From Synchiropus splendidus (taxonomy: Eukaryota > Chordata > Actinopteri > Syngnathiformes > Callionymidae): a stretch of 64,000 nt of DNA. The stretch lies in NCBI RefSeq assembly GCF_027744825.2, contig NC_071334.1, positions 36,177,937 through 36,241,936 of the forward strand, read 5' to 3'. Made by a program: the position numbers and the translations under genes. Shown here in pieces: positions 52,601 through 64,000 of this stretch (the first letter of the stretch is position 1; every line of letters begins with the position of its first letter). Under the pieces are notes generated by a model that made no database searches, was not told where the DNA came from, and worked only from the letters and a program-made list of their open reading frames with translations.

Positions 52601-55600
52601 TGCAATGTAATGTAAGTAGTGCAAATGTTAAATGCAGTTCACCTCAGCAGATTAGAGGAGAATGAAATAAAGATCAGTAAATATAAGAGACTCCAAAGAG
52701 TAGTGTAAACTGAATATGTTGTCAGTGTTGTATGGCGTTGTCAATAGTGAATAAAATTTGTGCAACACAGCATTTCAGGTGTTGACACACTGATTTTGGT
52801 CCAGAAGGAACAACCATGGAAGTTTATCCCAGCAAAGATAAATGCGTCCATTATTTAGGTAGGAAGCTAGTGAGCAGGTCATTTACACAAGAAGACTTGA
52901 AATACTTCCAGGATACAATAAGATAAACAAATACGTCTCCGAGTGTTTATTCATAAATTTGTCTTCCGCTAATCCAGGACATGTCAGGAGTTACAGGATG
53001 AAAACCGACACCAGCACTGTCAGAACACAAACTACACACTGAAAGTCTCCTTGTGTGAGTCACTGCAGTTCTAATGTGGTTATTTTTGTTGCCTGTGTGC
53101 TTTTGTGTAGCATCTTTTGCGGTTCTCTCACACAGTGTATTCAGGAGGCTGCTCTTCCCAGCATTGGTGGCTCCTGCAATCACCACCTGAACACCACTGC
53201 GTAGCCGTTCCCCTCTTCTCTCGTCCTGCAAGTGCCGAGCCATCTCTGATCGAAGACCATCTACACTTCCATCTACTGAAAACGCAGCAGAAGGAGAGAG
53301 GAACAAGATTGTAAATCGAAGGAGAAAAATGAGCGCTCAGAAACGGTGTGTAGTTCACCAGATGACTAGATGTCCCATATCAGACAATAAAATAAAACTG
53401 TGGTAAGTTTGTTTTTTTTTCGTCAGTCATAGGAACAAATCATAATTATAGAAAAACTTTCTATTTCTGAATATCAACGAGTTATCATTTGTGCCATGCC
53501 AGCCCGAGGTAGCACTCCACAAAAAAATCGTTTCCAGGCTTTTTTGTGTCCAAGTACACAGCATCTGGAGCTTCTTTAAAGCTTTGCAAGTGTTAGACAG
53601 AAGGCGACGGGCTCTCACAAACAGACACAGGCTTAGGAAACCAGTGCAGTCGTGCTAAAGACACTCCTGCTGGCGGACCTATTTTTGTGAGCAATGTTCA
53701 GGTTTGCTTTGAAGGCAAGACGAATGCCTCTACTGTCCCCCAGGCCTGCTCTCCACACTTCCTTAAAGGAAATCTTTATTTTCAGTCTCTCCCAGCAGCA
53801 AAGCATATGCATGCTGTTGTCGGCTGAAGACCCAAACAGGAAAACAAGCCTGACTTCACTGTCCCCAGAGAGAGAACAGAACATTGGGCCCCAACAGTTT
53901 CCTGAAGAGCCCCACTGATAATTGGGCATTTTGTTTGCGGACATACTGTACCTTGTTCCAGCACCCCGTCTTCAATTAGCTCATCCTCACTGAAGTCTAT
54001 GAAGGCCTCCACATGAGCGAGACACTGTCAGACAGAAGAGGACATGTAGAATCAGCATCTGAAGTGCAGTTTATTTTCATGTGACAAGTGAACGCACCAG
54101 TCTCTATAGTTTGATAATTAGGTGAGGGTAAAGAAAGAGGGCTGGGAAACAGCATTACCATGCAGAAACTGTGTGATGTCACCAGTCAATGTCCTTGAAA
54201 GTGAAATATAATTTATGTTTTACACTCCCCACAGACCACAAGACATTGTCTGATGGACCAGATATGGCCTTGGGCTTTAAGTTGTGATGGACGGATGGAC
54301 AAACGGATGGATGGACCTAGAAAGCAATAATGGCTAGATAAAAGGCAGACAAATGGATAGGCGCATATTGGAATGGCTCATTGTTTTAGCATGGTGGGTC
54401 ATAACTGAATGGAGTGAAAAATAAGAAGACGCAAAGATGGACGGATGAATAAAAGAATTCTGGGAGGCTTTTAAAATTTCCGGATGAGAAAATAAATTGA
54501 TGACATATGGCTGGCTAAAGGTGTTATGAAGGTTTGGTGAGAGAATGAGAGGACAGAAGAATGACTGGATGACGAAAGACCAGATCAGAGCTTGTACGGC
54601 AGATAGCTGGATAACTGGAGTGGTAAATGACAGATGAAAGGAAAGAGGAAGGAAGGTATACACTCCCAGCGTCAGAATCCTGATTGACAAGGCAGAACAA
54701 ACACAATAGGGCTACGACTGAAGAAAAACAGGAAGCAAAACTCATACAGGGACACATTGGAAAATGGCACATTGTTTAGGATTGTTCTTTGTGATTGACC
54801 CAGAGCAATGGTATATTTCTAATTAATGACTTTCTGAGAAAGCAGAGAAGAAAAGTAATGATGTGGCCAAAGCGTTTCTTAGAATTGAGCAGGGAGGTGA
54901 GGAACACATTTTCTCAGGGGAGAACGAAGGGACTTGCCATTGGATCGGTTGCCAGAGCATTACAAAATCTTTCCAAAGCATTTCACAGAAGAGGGAGGTT
55001 TGGCTCATGTCCACGCAGCTGAAAGGTTCACAACAGTCACAACCAGAGTAAACAACCCAACTTGCCAAATGTCCATTTCATAACTTCAATTTATAAAACA
55101 AAAATGGACTTGCAGTTTAAGGCTTAAACAGAATTTAGTTCACTTCATTTTAATTAGGTTAATACTGAGACGTCAACTCAGTATCACTGATCACTACTGA
55201 GTTTAATGCCTGTAGTGTAACAAACAAAACACATTTTCAGGAGAGCCTATAGCAGGCCTGGTCAACCCAGGAGGTCCACCATCTGTCATGTTCAGGTTCT
55301 GACAGTCCAAAGTTTCATCTCGTAGGTCACATTCATAGGTCACATTAGACTCATCAGACTTAGAAATGGGAAGCTATAGAATATAGCTAGGGTTAATCCT
55401 GACAGCACCCACAAGCTGACATTGGAACACAACCTTGACGTGGTACACAACATCATACACAATGACTGAAACTAAACACCCCAAATTTCTGCATTTCATT
55501 TTAGCTCATCATCATCACATCTGGAAATCATTCTATACTAGTGCAATGAAAACCAATCTGGACCAACAAGACCAGAGGAATGTTTACTAGCACCTTTCCT

Positions 55601-58600
55601 CAGGAAAGTCCAGCAGCAGAACTTCATGACTCTCAGCAGCTTTGATTAACTGCTGCCAAACGCACCTGACTGCAGTTTTATTTGGTCTGCGGTGATGCCA
55701 TGCTGAGGAGACGGTGTCACTGACCTCATCACTGCATGTGACATTTGTAAAACATATATACATATTTAAAAAGAGTGGTGTATTTAAACCTATGATGCAG
55801 AATATATTAAGAGGCTTTGGTGAGGCAGGTGCTCTGGTAAATCCCAGACAGCTGTATCGTAAGAAAGTATTACATTGTTTCAAAAGAAAAAAAAAAATCA
55901 GAGGAGCTGCAGATTCACAAATGAGACGATAAAACAGGCAGTTGTCTACTTACGTCCAACAGTTAAATGGCTCATGACACCTTTTTGAACCATAATTGAA
56001 TATTTGCCAAACAAGGTTATTCTCTCAACAATGTACGTAATATTTACGAGCATGTCGGTCATGCTGTGATTTGGTGAAATTCTTCTGTCACCGACAGAAG
56101 TCCAGTCGGTTTTTGTTCAAAAACTTTTTAAAAGTTTCCTATGGCTCATGTGTTACATAACAAGTATGTAGAGCACTTGAGTGTGGGGGCAGTGGCTCTG
56201 ATGGTCTACCGGAATGTTCAAACCCTTCCATCATGAGTGTATGATAGCAGTGCGCTCTATCGCTGACAACATGGCCGGGGGTTTACAGCTGGTGATCCGT
56301 AGTGCTCTTTTGAAGGTCCGATTATAAGAGTGAACAGAAGTATGGGTTACAACTTTACTTAAAGATCTCATCCATAAGGCATTATATTACTACAGTCGAA
56401 GTCATTGATAAGGCTTCATTGAAGATTTTATGAATGTTCATAATCATGTATGGCAAATTATTACAAAGTTTATTAAGAATTATAAGGCACAGAATTTGAA
56501 AGAAATCTTATCTCTAATAACATGATACAGTAGTTAAGGGTTCGGGTTTTCGTTAAGGGCTCTGGAGTCATCAGAACTAGATTAAGTTAAATCAATAACT
56601 AGCAATGACAGACCTTTAAGTAAAGTGTTGTGGAATTCTGTTTGACTTATAATTGCACAGACCCACGTACTTCATAAGATTCATCATTATAAGCAAATTA
56701 CATGGGCAGAAATACCTAATGCAAAATGCATTTATACAGATAAATCGAGAACTCTCAACTTTTGCTCTCTGTGAAGTTTCCACATTCAGAAAATAATAGA
56801 CAAGTCAGATGAGGAAGACACCTTTACCAGTGTGACAATGTATACAGTCGAGGTGAGTTGTCCAGTCAAGACAAACCCCCCTATTTTTAGCTTCATTTAT
56901 TAACAAAGCTACAAAGACTTGGCAGTGAGGTGTTTAATTCTTGGCACTGCAAAAGAAAACTAAACTTGCGGCAAATGATAAATCCTTCGAAACACATCAA
57001 AACATTGTTCATGGGAAAAGGTCAGATATGGTGAGAACAAACTTGTTCCAGGGGAAGTGAAAAGAATCTGTTCCCAGATCAGTCAGTCAAAACATGACAT
57101 GGTTACATAAGCTTAGAAATGTGACTACAATTTCCTGCAAAGACAAAAATACGAATCATTTGATCTAGACAATTAAACAAATAACAGACGTCAAAGCTGA
57201 CCAAAATAGTCTAATACTGGATTTTATTTGGAAGATTCAGATCACATTAGCAGAAGAGTAAATCAAGTCCTGTGTCAACCTACTCGTTTGAGTCTGTCGG
57301 TCCAGTCCTGGTAGAGCTGGCCCAGCTCTCCCGACATCTGCCGTAGTGCCTGCCTCCTCTGAGCTTCAGTCTCAGCATGGATCAAGTCTCCCAGACCCTC
57401 AACCTTAGAGTATAGATGTAAAGATATTAGACGACCCAACAGATACTCTCATTTTTTAATCACTTGTCATTTAAAATAGGTATAGTTGCACTTTCTGACA
57501 GTTCCATTCATTCGTTTTTTTGATAACAGGGGTTTGAAGTTCAGCTTCTGGAGCTTGGGGGAGGAACACATCCAAGCCATCGGTTCATCACACAGCAACT
57601 GCTATTCAATAATGGAATCTTTGGTCAGATAAATGACTACACAAGCACAAATAGATCATACAAACGACACACAGGAAGATCCCAGAATGGAACCCAAGAC
57701 CTTCTTGCAATGAGGCTGCAGCATTAACTCTACCATCATCATCATTATGAAGGTATGAAATGCCAATTTTAGCTAGGCAGGACAAGTATTACAAGTATTA
57801 CAATTGGTTTGCCTAACCACTTCTAATACTGTAACGCTAAATAAGGAAATATCAAACCATGATAGTTCATAAGACGACATCTGTGCTCATATGACCAGAA
57901 ACTATGATGTAATTTGCCTTTATTCTATAAATGGGCATTATTTTGTTTAATAACAAAATAACAGCATGATTGACCTGCCTCTGTGAGTCCAAGTTTCCCA
58001 GCTTGAAAGGCCCTCCGTGTGAACTCGCCGGCTTCAGCAGGCCTCATACCAGGCATGCTTCCTGAGACACACACACACGGGGATAAGTCATTAGCCATGT
58101 GCTAGCTCAACAAAGAGAAACAAAAACAGGGTCAACGTGTCATTCAGAGGTCACTAAAGAGGAGAGAAAAAAATGATTTCATCATTGTTCACAGATTCAT
58201 GATAAACAAACAATGCATGAGCATTAAATAGCTGTGCAGCCTATCACCTCAAATCGTTCTGTATTTAATGAGACAATGAAACGTCTATTATTGGACTAAT
58301 ACAGGTCACCAACAAGTTGCACATCAGTTTAAGACAAAGCCAAGCGGTTCTTATATAATGTCTTATTTTCAAGGGTTTTTTATATCAAGATGTTGTGGCC
58401 CGTCTTGAATTTAATAGGAAGTCTGATGTCGACCTATCAGCGTCACACAGACAGAACAGTGTCTTCAAAATATAGTTGAACTATTTATTAAAGTTGACAA
58501 GTGTATTTGCGTAATCAGCTTCCACTGTGAAGGAAGGTTAATGTAGATGAAATGCGCCTAGAAACAATATAAGAAAAAGCATTTTGCACAAATTTCTTCA

Positions 58601-60355
58601 CGTGATCAAACCTGTGAGTGAGATTTTAATTCAACCTAGGGTAGTTGTCTCTAGGAGATGTAATCATGCCAGAATGTGTCCGAGCACAAATTTTGTGTTG
58701 TACATCAAATATATACATTTTTAAATGAAACATCTGGATATCCCACTTAATACTTAATAACTTATAATGATCCACTCAAATGTTTTGTTTAGTGGCAGTT
58801 GAAGGCTGGAGGGATTTAGCTCAAGCAAAATTGTTCACGCTCAATTGTTCACTTATTTGCACAGCCAATGGTGCTTTGGAAAGTGTGGCAAGATCTTAAG
58901 CAGCCACTTAGTATGCATAATTGTTGGGCCAGCTCAGCTGTCCCTAATTTTGTGGCATGAAAGGTGGCAACCCTAAGAAGTCAACATCAGCAAGAGAGAA
59001 CGTCAAAGGCTAAAACTGACAATGTATTCTCTGAAATAATATATCATATTATGTATGTATAAAACATACATCTATCTAAACAACCAACATTGAAAAGTTT
59101 GATTATCACGTTTGGCTTTGACTCGAAACGCAGATTGGGACAACAGCGCCACGCAGAGGAAAACCAAGAATACTCCAGCCTCATTATCATGGCAACCAAA
59201 TTGCTACGCTTGCCCAAAACATAACCTATTACTGCAGATGTCACATGTATCCTTTCAAGTTTATTTGATGTGGAGTTACATGATCTGATCCACTATTGTG
59301 GATATAAAATATGTGCAAACTGGCTCATGGGTTGAAGACACATGCAGCAAAGTAACAATGATGTCCAAAATATAGATTTCATATACTGTTTGATGAGGAT
59401 CATGAAGTCATTGTGCTCTATTGGTAATGAATCTATAATTGTCAAACTAAATGCATTCGTTCATAGAACTCCTTCAAATGCTGAAAGTAGTTTTGCACGT
59501 CTAGATTTAGTTTTCAGAAGACAAACTAAGAGAGGCATTTTCAGTAAACTTGAACTGAGTTCTGACAAAAGACAGATGTTAACAATGTTCTTATTTGTCT
59601 GCAAATTCTTTCTCTTACACACGAATTAACAAAAGATTTGACTGCCTTTATTACCTACATTCATGTGAGTGAATTTTTCCGAAGTGGAGCTGAAACATTG
59701 CCAATTGGTAAACCTTCACTTTGACATTTAGGGTTTCTTTTAATTTCCGTTTTAGTATACTACCATTTATTTCTATTGTTTTATATTTCCTTGGTTCCCA
59801 ACAAGTTGACTCAATGCATTACTTTTCCGACATCAATAACAAATTAACATTTTTCATACGAAGCAATATACAGAAAACTCTGTGGTCAGAATGGTGACTG
59901 GTTTACCTAATGCTTGTAAGACAGCAGTGATGACAGCTGGACCCCCGTGGATGTGGAATTCTAAACTGTCCTCTCCAGTAAAACTGTTTGGACCTGAAGA
60001 TGATAAAACAAAATTTTGTTTCGAGTGCAAAGTTGTCAGACAGACAAATGTACTCTAGCAGTAAGATGTTTGTAATAAAACAATAATTAGTATACCTGGA
60101 AACCAGAGCACAAGTCCACGATCAAGCACTTCTTTGGACTGGGGATCAGTGATGCTGCGTAACATGGCGGTACGTGGAGGAGGCAGACTGCGTGTCAACC
60201 CAGCCATACACCGCAGGGCTGTCTCTGATGCAGGACCACTGACCCGTATGACAGCTACACCACATCTACCGTGGCCCGATGATAACGTAAAGATGGTCTC
60301 TGCATCAGCCAATCCAGTGTGGAGTCTTTTACGACTGCATAATTGCCTTGTAAAC
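49633..60355 (-). CDS. gtpbp3: tRNA modification GTPase GTPBP3, mitochondrial (MnmE/TrmE family), 5' end incomplete
   Basis: GTPBP3 works with MTO1 to make taurinomethyluridine at position 34 of mitochondrial tRNAs. Coding exons on the minus strand are 60096-60355, 59907-59993, 57979-58061, 57284-57403, 53952-54024, 53132-53275, 52052-52217, 50626-50744, 50218-50395 and 49633-49864, all in phase. They give about 488 residues; human has 492. The first exon seen begins [14 protein letters not shown], a basic mitochondrial presequence aligned with human RRLCTRRSSG, so only a few residues from an unresolved upstream exon are missing. The N-terminal folate-binding domain has [20 protein letters not shown] and [18 protein letters not shown]-domain motifs are G1 [10 protein letters not shown]2 GTTRD, G3 DTAG and G4 NKAD. 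The C-terminus ends [15 protein letters not shown], keeping the catalytic C(I/L/V)GK motif. The intron 57404-57978 appears to use a GC donor. Confidence 0.95.
54288..54318. repeat. Short GGAT-type tandem repeat in a gtpbp3 intron
   Basis: Imperfect GATGGAC/GGAT units in the 54025-57283 intron, with looser GGAT-like repeats continuing to about 54450. Confidence 0.6.
56345..56632. mobile_element. MITE with inverted ends in a gtpbp3 intron
   Basis: The left end GGTTACAACTTTACTTAAAG (56345-56364) is inverted at the right end, where CCTTTAAGTAAAGTGTTGTGG (56613-56633) is its imperfect reverse complement. Ends of the type GTTACACTTTACTTAAAGG mark a MITE family seen in many fish. The roughly 290-bp interior is AT-rich and non-coding. 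Confidence 0.65.
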
Positions 60356-60726
60356 CTGCAGTAGATGATGGGAATTTGAGTCGTTATTTATTATTTATTC
60401 ATAACAGAAGGAAATGCTGGCAGTGTCAAATAATACAAAAAAATCTAACTGTGGTCATCAAGGCAGCTGAACCTCCCCAATCCTACAAAAAGACGTGAAA
60501 CTACGACAAGCATATCACTGTGCCAAACATTTGGGTAGTTTCCCCCTTATTTAACTTTATTTAAGAGGTTTTTTTGGGGATATATAGTCTGATAATTCTA
60601 TGTCTTCTTTGGTTAAAGGGACAATCGTTGTTTCTATGGTGTGAATGAAGAAAAATGAAATAAAGAACCAAACAGGTTCTAAAAAAACTAACTCAATATT
60701 TAAGTTCCCTAACGTGGGCACCTTAG

Positions 60727-60987
60727 TCAACGACACATCGGATAGCAGAACAAGTGTGGTAGCTGGGGATTGCGTTTGTTTAACATAGTACATGTTTCAA
60801 TCTTAGCGTGAGGACAGAAAAAGATGTGCAAACAAACCTCGTCATAAATCCTTGGACAGAGGTTCTCCTCACCCAATGACAGATGGACCTTAGTAACATT
60901 ATAATTATCAGAAAGCGATAAATCAATTCCTCCTGTCATCAATTCTACCATCAACGGCACAACATGACACGACTCATTTGCGGTCAT
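60727..60987 (-). other. Unassigned open frame at the gtpbp3 5' end
   Basis: An ATG at 60985-60987 opens an 86-codon frame starting MTANESCHVVPLMVELM and passing a fair donor (GAG|GTTTGT, about 60838). It does not resemble a mitochondrial presequence, and its frame does not join gtpbp3 at that donor. It may be 5' UTR with an upstream ORF, or chance. I recognise no family. Confidence 0.25.
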
Positions 60988-61040
60988 TTTATTCGCAAGC
61001 CCGCTCTCCCTCGTATTTACGTCTAGCTCTGTTGATTCGG

Positions 61041-61059
61041 ATTGGTCAGTTCACTTCCG
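61041..61059 (-). promoter_or_regulatory. CCAAT box and ETS site upstream of gtpbp3
   Basis: On the minus strand, CGGAAGT (from CTTCCG, 61054-61059) and CCAAT (from ATTGG, 61041-61045) lie within 20 bases of each other, just upstream of the likely gtpbp3 start region. This is a common arrangement for nuclear genes encoding mitochondrial proteins. Confidence 0.45.
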
Positions 61060-61065
61060 TGAAGC

Positions 61066-63468
61066 GACATTGTCTGCCCGATTAGTGGTTATGTGTCTGT
61101 CTGTCTTATTGAATCCCCGCCTTTTGTGCGCTTCCAAACTCAGTCCGTGCAGTTGATCCTTCAGAACTTTGCTTTTTATGTTCCGCAAGTTTGACGGGCT
61201 GCATCGACTGCTCTGCATAGTGGACTATGAACGACAATTAATTTAATCGCTGAAAGGTTTAGGGGAGCTGCCTGAAATTCCTGGGACTTCTAGTGTTAGT
61301 TGACTAGTAGTGAGGTCATCGTTCTACAGTCAGCCAAAACGTCAAAAGCATGGGGCCATTTCACAAAGGACATACACCTTCCACACCACATATTACATTA
61401 GATATAATTAAAATGCAAAATAATCTCGATCAATATATTAACATTTATTTGTATTTTTGTACTCTATTTTCACCACTAAAATCAGACATGTCGCTGTGCT
61501 TGTCAACTTGTACGCATAATATACCAACTAGTCAACTAATTGTTATAGTAGGTGTCATGACATGATAGCGGATTTATTTATCCAACTATTGGGTTTCTTT
61601 TGCTGATGGCACATAAAGGGTGATAGGGGCACTCGTGGACATTAAGAGAAACCCCGACTCTGGCCCTGGGCCTCTTCCCTGTTGAACACACTCATAAGAC
61701 CTCACCAGGTCGACTGAAAGGACTTGACTGTCCGATATATCTTGTCCATTAAATAAATTAATAATACATTATTTTTTGCATTAAAAGTCAAATAGAAATC
61801 AATTACATTTAAAAGAAACCCTTGTTCACTATATTATGTGTCTATTTGAGTTTCTTTGTTCACAACTTTGTGGACAGCATTAATAAAATGTCTGAGTATA
61901 AATAGATAGAACGATGTGTACAATGGCTTTTTTTGGCTCACTGCAGAGCCTCTCAGCTGTCAGCCTAAATGCTGGTGAGTAAGCAAGATTGCTGCTGTTA
62001 GACAGGTTCTTGGGAGCTTTGAACTGTTCTAGGGGGAGGGTGGCCTTCAAGGCAGTACGCAGCATTCAAGGGACTGACCGGGAAAATGGATGGAGGAAGC
62101 ATGGCCATTGGGCCACGAAGCAATCTTTAACCTGGCATGTCAATAATTTATCACTGCCCTGTGTATGGACAAAGCATGACAGCTGCCACCCCCAGCCATT
62201 GAGCACTGTGGCTGTACTCCTTTATCTGGCTCTGGAACCTAATAGTGTATTACCTCAGTCATGAAAACACCAGGCCTGAAAGATTATGACACACTTTTGT
62301 GCTCCCACATAAGCACTCATGCATGATCATACACATGATCCATGTTTGTTTTGAAGGCTGCAAATTGACATAGGATGTGGACTGAGATAATTTGGCAATT
62401 ACTTTTCTGAGCAACACACTAAACCCTGTATTGCTTATGTGTTTGAAATGACAGTACATTTGGAACTATACTTTTAACAGCAAACAAAAAGTCGACATAC
62501 ATCATACATACTGTATATTCGGGCCAAACTGTTTTACACAACCGATATCTATTGCAGTTTAGTTATGTATTCATTTTGCTCTCCATGAAAAGTTGTTATG
62601 ATCCAGAGACTTGAGGTCTTGCATGGCATGCAGTAAACCACCAGCTCTTGTTTTCCTCTCACGTGCAACATCACAACCTGCACCACAACAGCTGATTGGA
62701 ACCAAACATCACAATCTGGACTTTAAATACAGCACACAGTGAATTTGACTTAAAATAGTCACCGCTTTCTTTCAAGCTTTTTCTTTGCCAATCACCAAGA
62801 TTAAATGAGCTATCCCTTATTTGTCCCACAGAGGGGGAATTCAAGATATCATACCACATGGCTGCATATTTGAAACAATTTTCAACCACACGCAGAACCT
62901 TTTAGTGATCTGTTTATTTACTTTAAGAATTAAAATCATCCCGTGTAATATGTGTTTCAAGAAGGTTTGGGTAATTTGTATTCGCAGTGGATCCTGCTAT
63001 CTTTCCTGGAGGACTATTTCTGGCTTCAATGTGAAGTCAGGTTGCTGGCAGAGGTCATTTCAGCTCGACATTGGATGTGTCTGGAGGGAAAGACAAGACT
63101 GGGATTTTGAATACTTCCCATTTCAATGAGGTACTGTATGTAATCACTCACAGGAATGAGTCCGAATGACAACAGTTTAAAAAAAAGATTCATAATGTAA
63201 GCACCGTACACAGTCCTGGGGTGTGTATATTGGAGAGAGAGCCCCCTCCTTCCTTCCCTGCCTTTGTCCCTCCTCCAGTCGTTCTGCCTCCGGCCGATCA
63301 TCAGGCTCCAGCGTCCCGCCGCGATGCTCCGCCGCTGCACCGACAGCCTTCGCGTTACTTTCACCCTCATTTAAACGTCCCCTCCCGTACTCAGACCTGC
63401 TCCTGAGATGCGACACTCCTGCAAGGTCTATCGGAGAATTTTATCCTCATCTTCCGTTGCTCCGCGCT
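61066..63468. other. Divergent intergenic region between gtpbp3 and ano8
   Basis: About 2.4 kb without a recognised exon. The right third (from about 63240) is GC-rich and is probably the ano8 promoter and 5' UTR. The remainder is AT-rich with nothing notable. Confidence 0.5.
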
Positions 63469-63499
63469 GAGAGAGAGAGAGAGAGAGAAAGAGAAAGAG
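63469..63499 (+). repeat. (GA)n tract immediately before the ano8 ATG
   Basis: GAGAGAGAGAGAGAGAGA followed by AAGAGAAAGAGC ends at the start codon. It lies in the 5' UTR, so its length could influence translation. Confidence 0.85.
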
Positions 63500-63500
63500 C

Positions 63501-63651
63501 ATGCCGGACCCGTGCACGGCTGGTGCTGCTGCCGCGGTGGGAGCCTCCAACGCCGGCGATGGCCCCGAGAGTTCCCGGCACCGACACCGAGGGGACGCGG
63601 ACAGGCCGGATCCGGGCGCTGCCCCACTGCAAGCCTCCTCTGGTGTCCTGG
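63501..63651 (+). CDS. ano8: Anoctamin-8 (TMEM16H), first coding exon; gene continues beyond the window
   Basis: ANO8 is a TMEM16 family protein acting as an ER-plasma membrane tether. An ATG at 63501 (A at -3) opens 50 codons rich in Ala, Pro, Gly and Asp, ending ASSGVL plus one G before a strong donor G|GTGAGTG at 63652. Human ANO8 begins with a similar low-complexity segment leading into ASGVLDKLFGKR, where the Asp codon begins with G. Residues and phase therefore agree at this boundary. The neighbour gtpbp3 is also its divergent neighbour in human. Only this exon is inside the window; no transmembrane part is visible. Identity depends on the short match plus gene order. Confidence 0.68.
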
Positions 63652-64000
63652 GTGAGTGTTCCACGCACAATGCGGTTGTGCGTGAAAGCAGGTGATGTTG
63701 TGGAGCAGACACGCAGCACCGTCTGTTCTTTTGTCTCCAGGAGGGTTTACTGACACATGGGTTTTCTCCATGTGAATCCGGTTAAGCCTTCCTAATGTGT
63801 TCAATTGATTGTATTTTAAAGCATTTTATCACTGTTTATTTTGGATGGACACCGTTGGTGAGTGTAGCCAGGATTCAGTGTGGGATGTTGCCTCTGCTCC
63901 TTATGAACTTCGTGATGTCATCCAGGGATTTCTCCGCGTCTGCCTCCCCTACAAAGGTGTTGAGTAACATGGCAGATAACCAAACATCAAATACACCTGC
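63652..64000 (+). other. Start of ano8 intron 1
   Basis: Sequence after the GTGAGTG donor has no acceptor followed by a credible continuation before the window ends. Confidence 0.55.

Overview
This is vertebrate nuclear DNA, almost certainly from a ray-finned (teleost) fish. Genes are split into small exons, many introns are only 70-90 bp, several fish-type transposable elements are present, and four long (AT)n runs plus one (AC)n run occur. Gene identities were made by reading exons with splice sites and phases by eye and comparing with remembered vertebrate protein families. No alignment was run.

The window covers most of a conserved block that in human lies at 19p13.11. From left to right: the last exon of an occludin/ELL-domain gene (ocel1-like, +); nr2f6 (-, 5 coding exons); ushbp1 (-, 12-13 coding exons); babam1 (+, 8 coding exons); plvap (+, 8 coding exons); gtpbp3 (-, 10 coding exons found, first exon unresolved); and the first coding exon of ano8 (+), which runs off the right end. 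The first four genes keep the human order and strands. The plvap-gtpbp3-ano8 trio is inverted as a block relative to human, and ANKLE1, ABHD8, MRPL34 and DDA1, which sit between in human, are not seen.

Layout: 1-1.4 kb ocel1-like end and 3' UTR; 1.4-4.8 kb LINE remnants; 4.8-13.9 kb nr2f6, whose large intron 2 carries a decayed Ty3/gypsy element and LINE pieces; 14-24.4 kb intergenic DNA with small repeats; 24.5-30.5 kb ushbp1; 30.5-31.1 kb a divergent promoter with an (AT)n run; 32.0-35.4 kb babam1 with a Tc1/mariner fossil in intron 5; 35.8-39.9 kb intergenic; 39.9-46.4 kb plvap with a hAT-like insertion; 46.4-49.6 kb intergenic between convergent genes; 49.6-60.4 kb gtpbp3; 61-63.5 kb divergent spacer; 63.5 kb ano8.

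The genes do not form one pathway. They cover junction/ELL-type domains, an orphan nuclear receptor, a harmonin-binding scaffold, a BRCA1-A/BRISC subunit, an endothelial diaphragm protein, a mitochondrial tRNA-modifying GTPase and a TMEM16 membrane protein. I found no sign of a novel biological system. The points most worth checking are two apparent GC-AG introns, an ambiguous plvap splice junction, a 25-nt microexon in babam1, unresolved 5' ends of gtpbp3 and ushbp1, and the block inversion.
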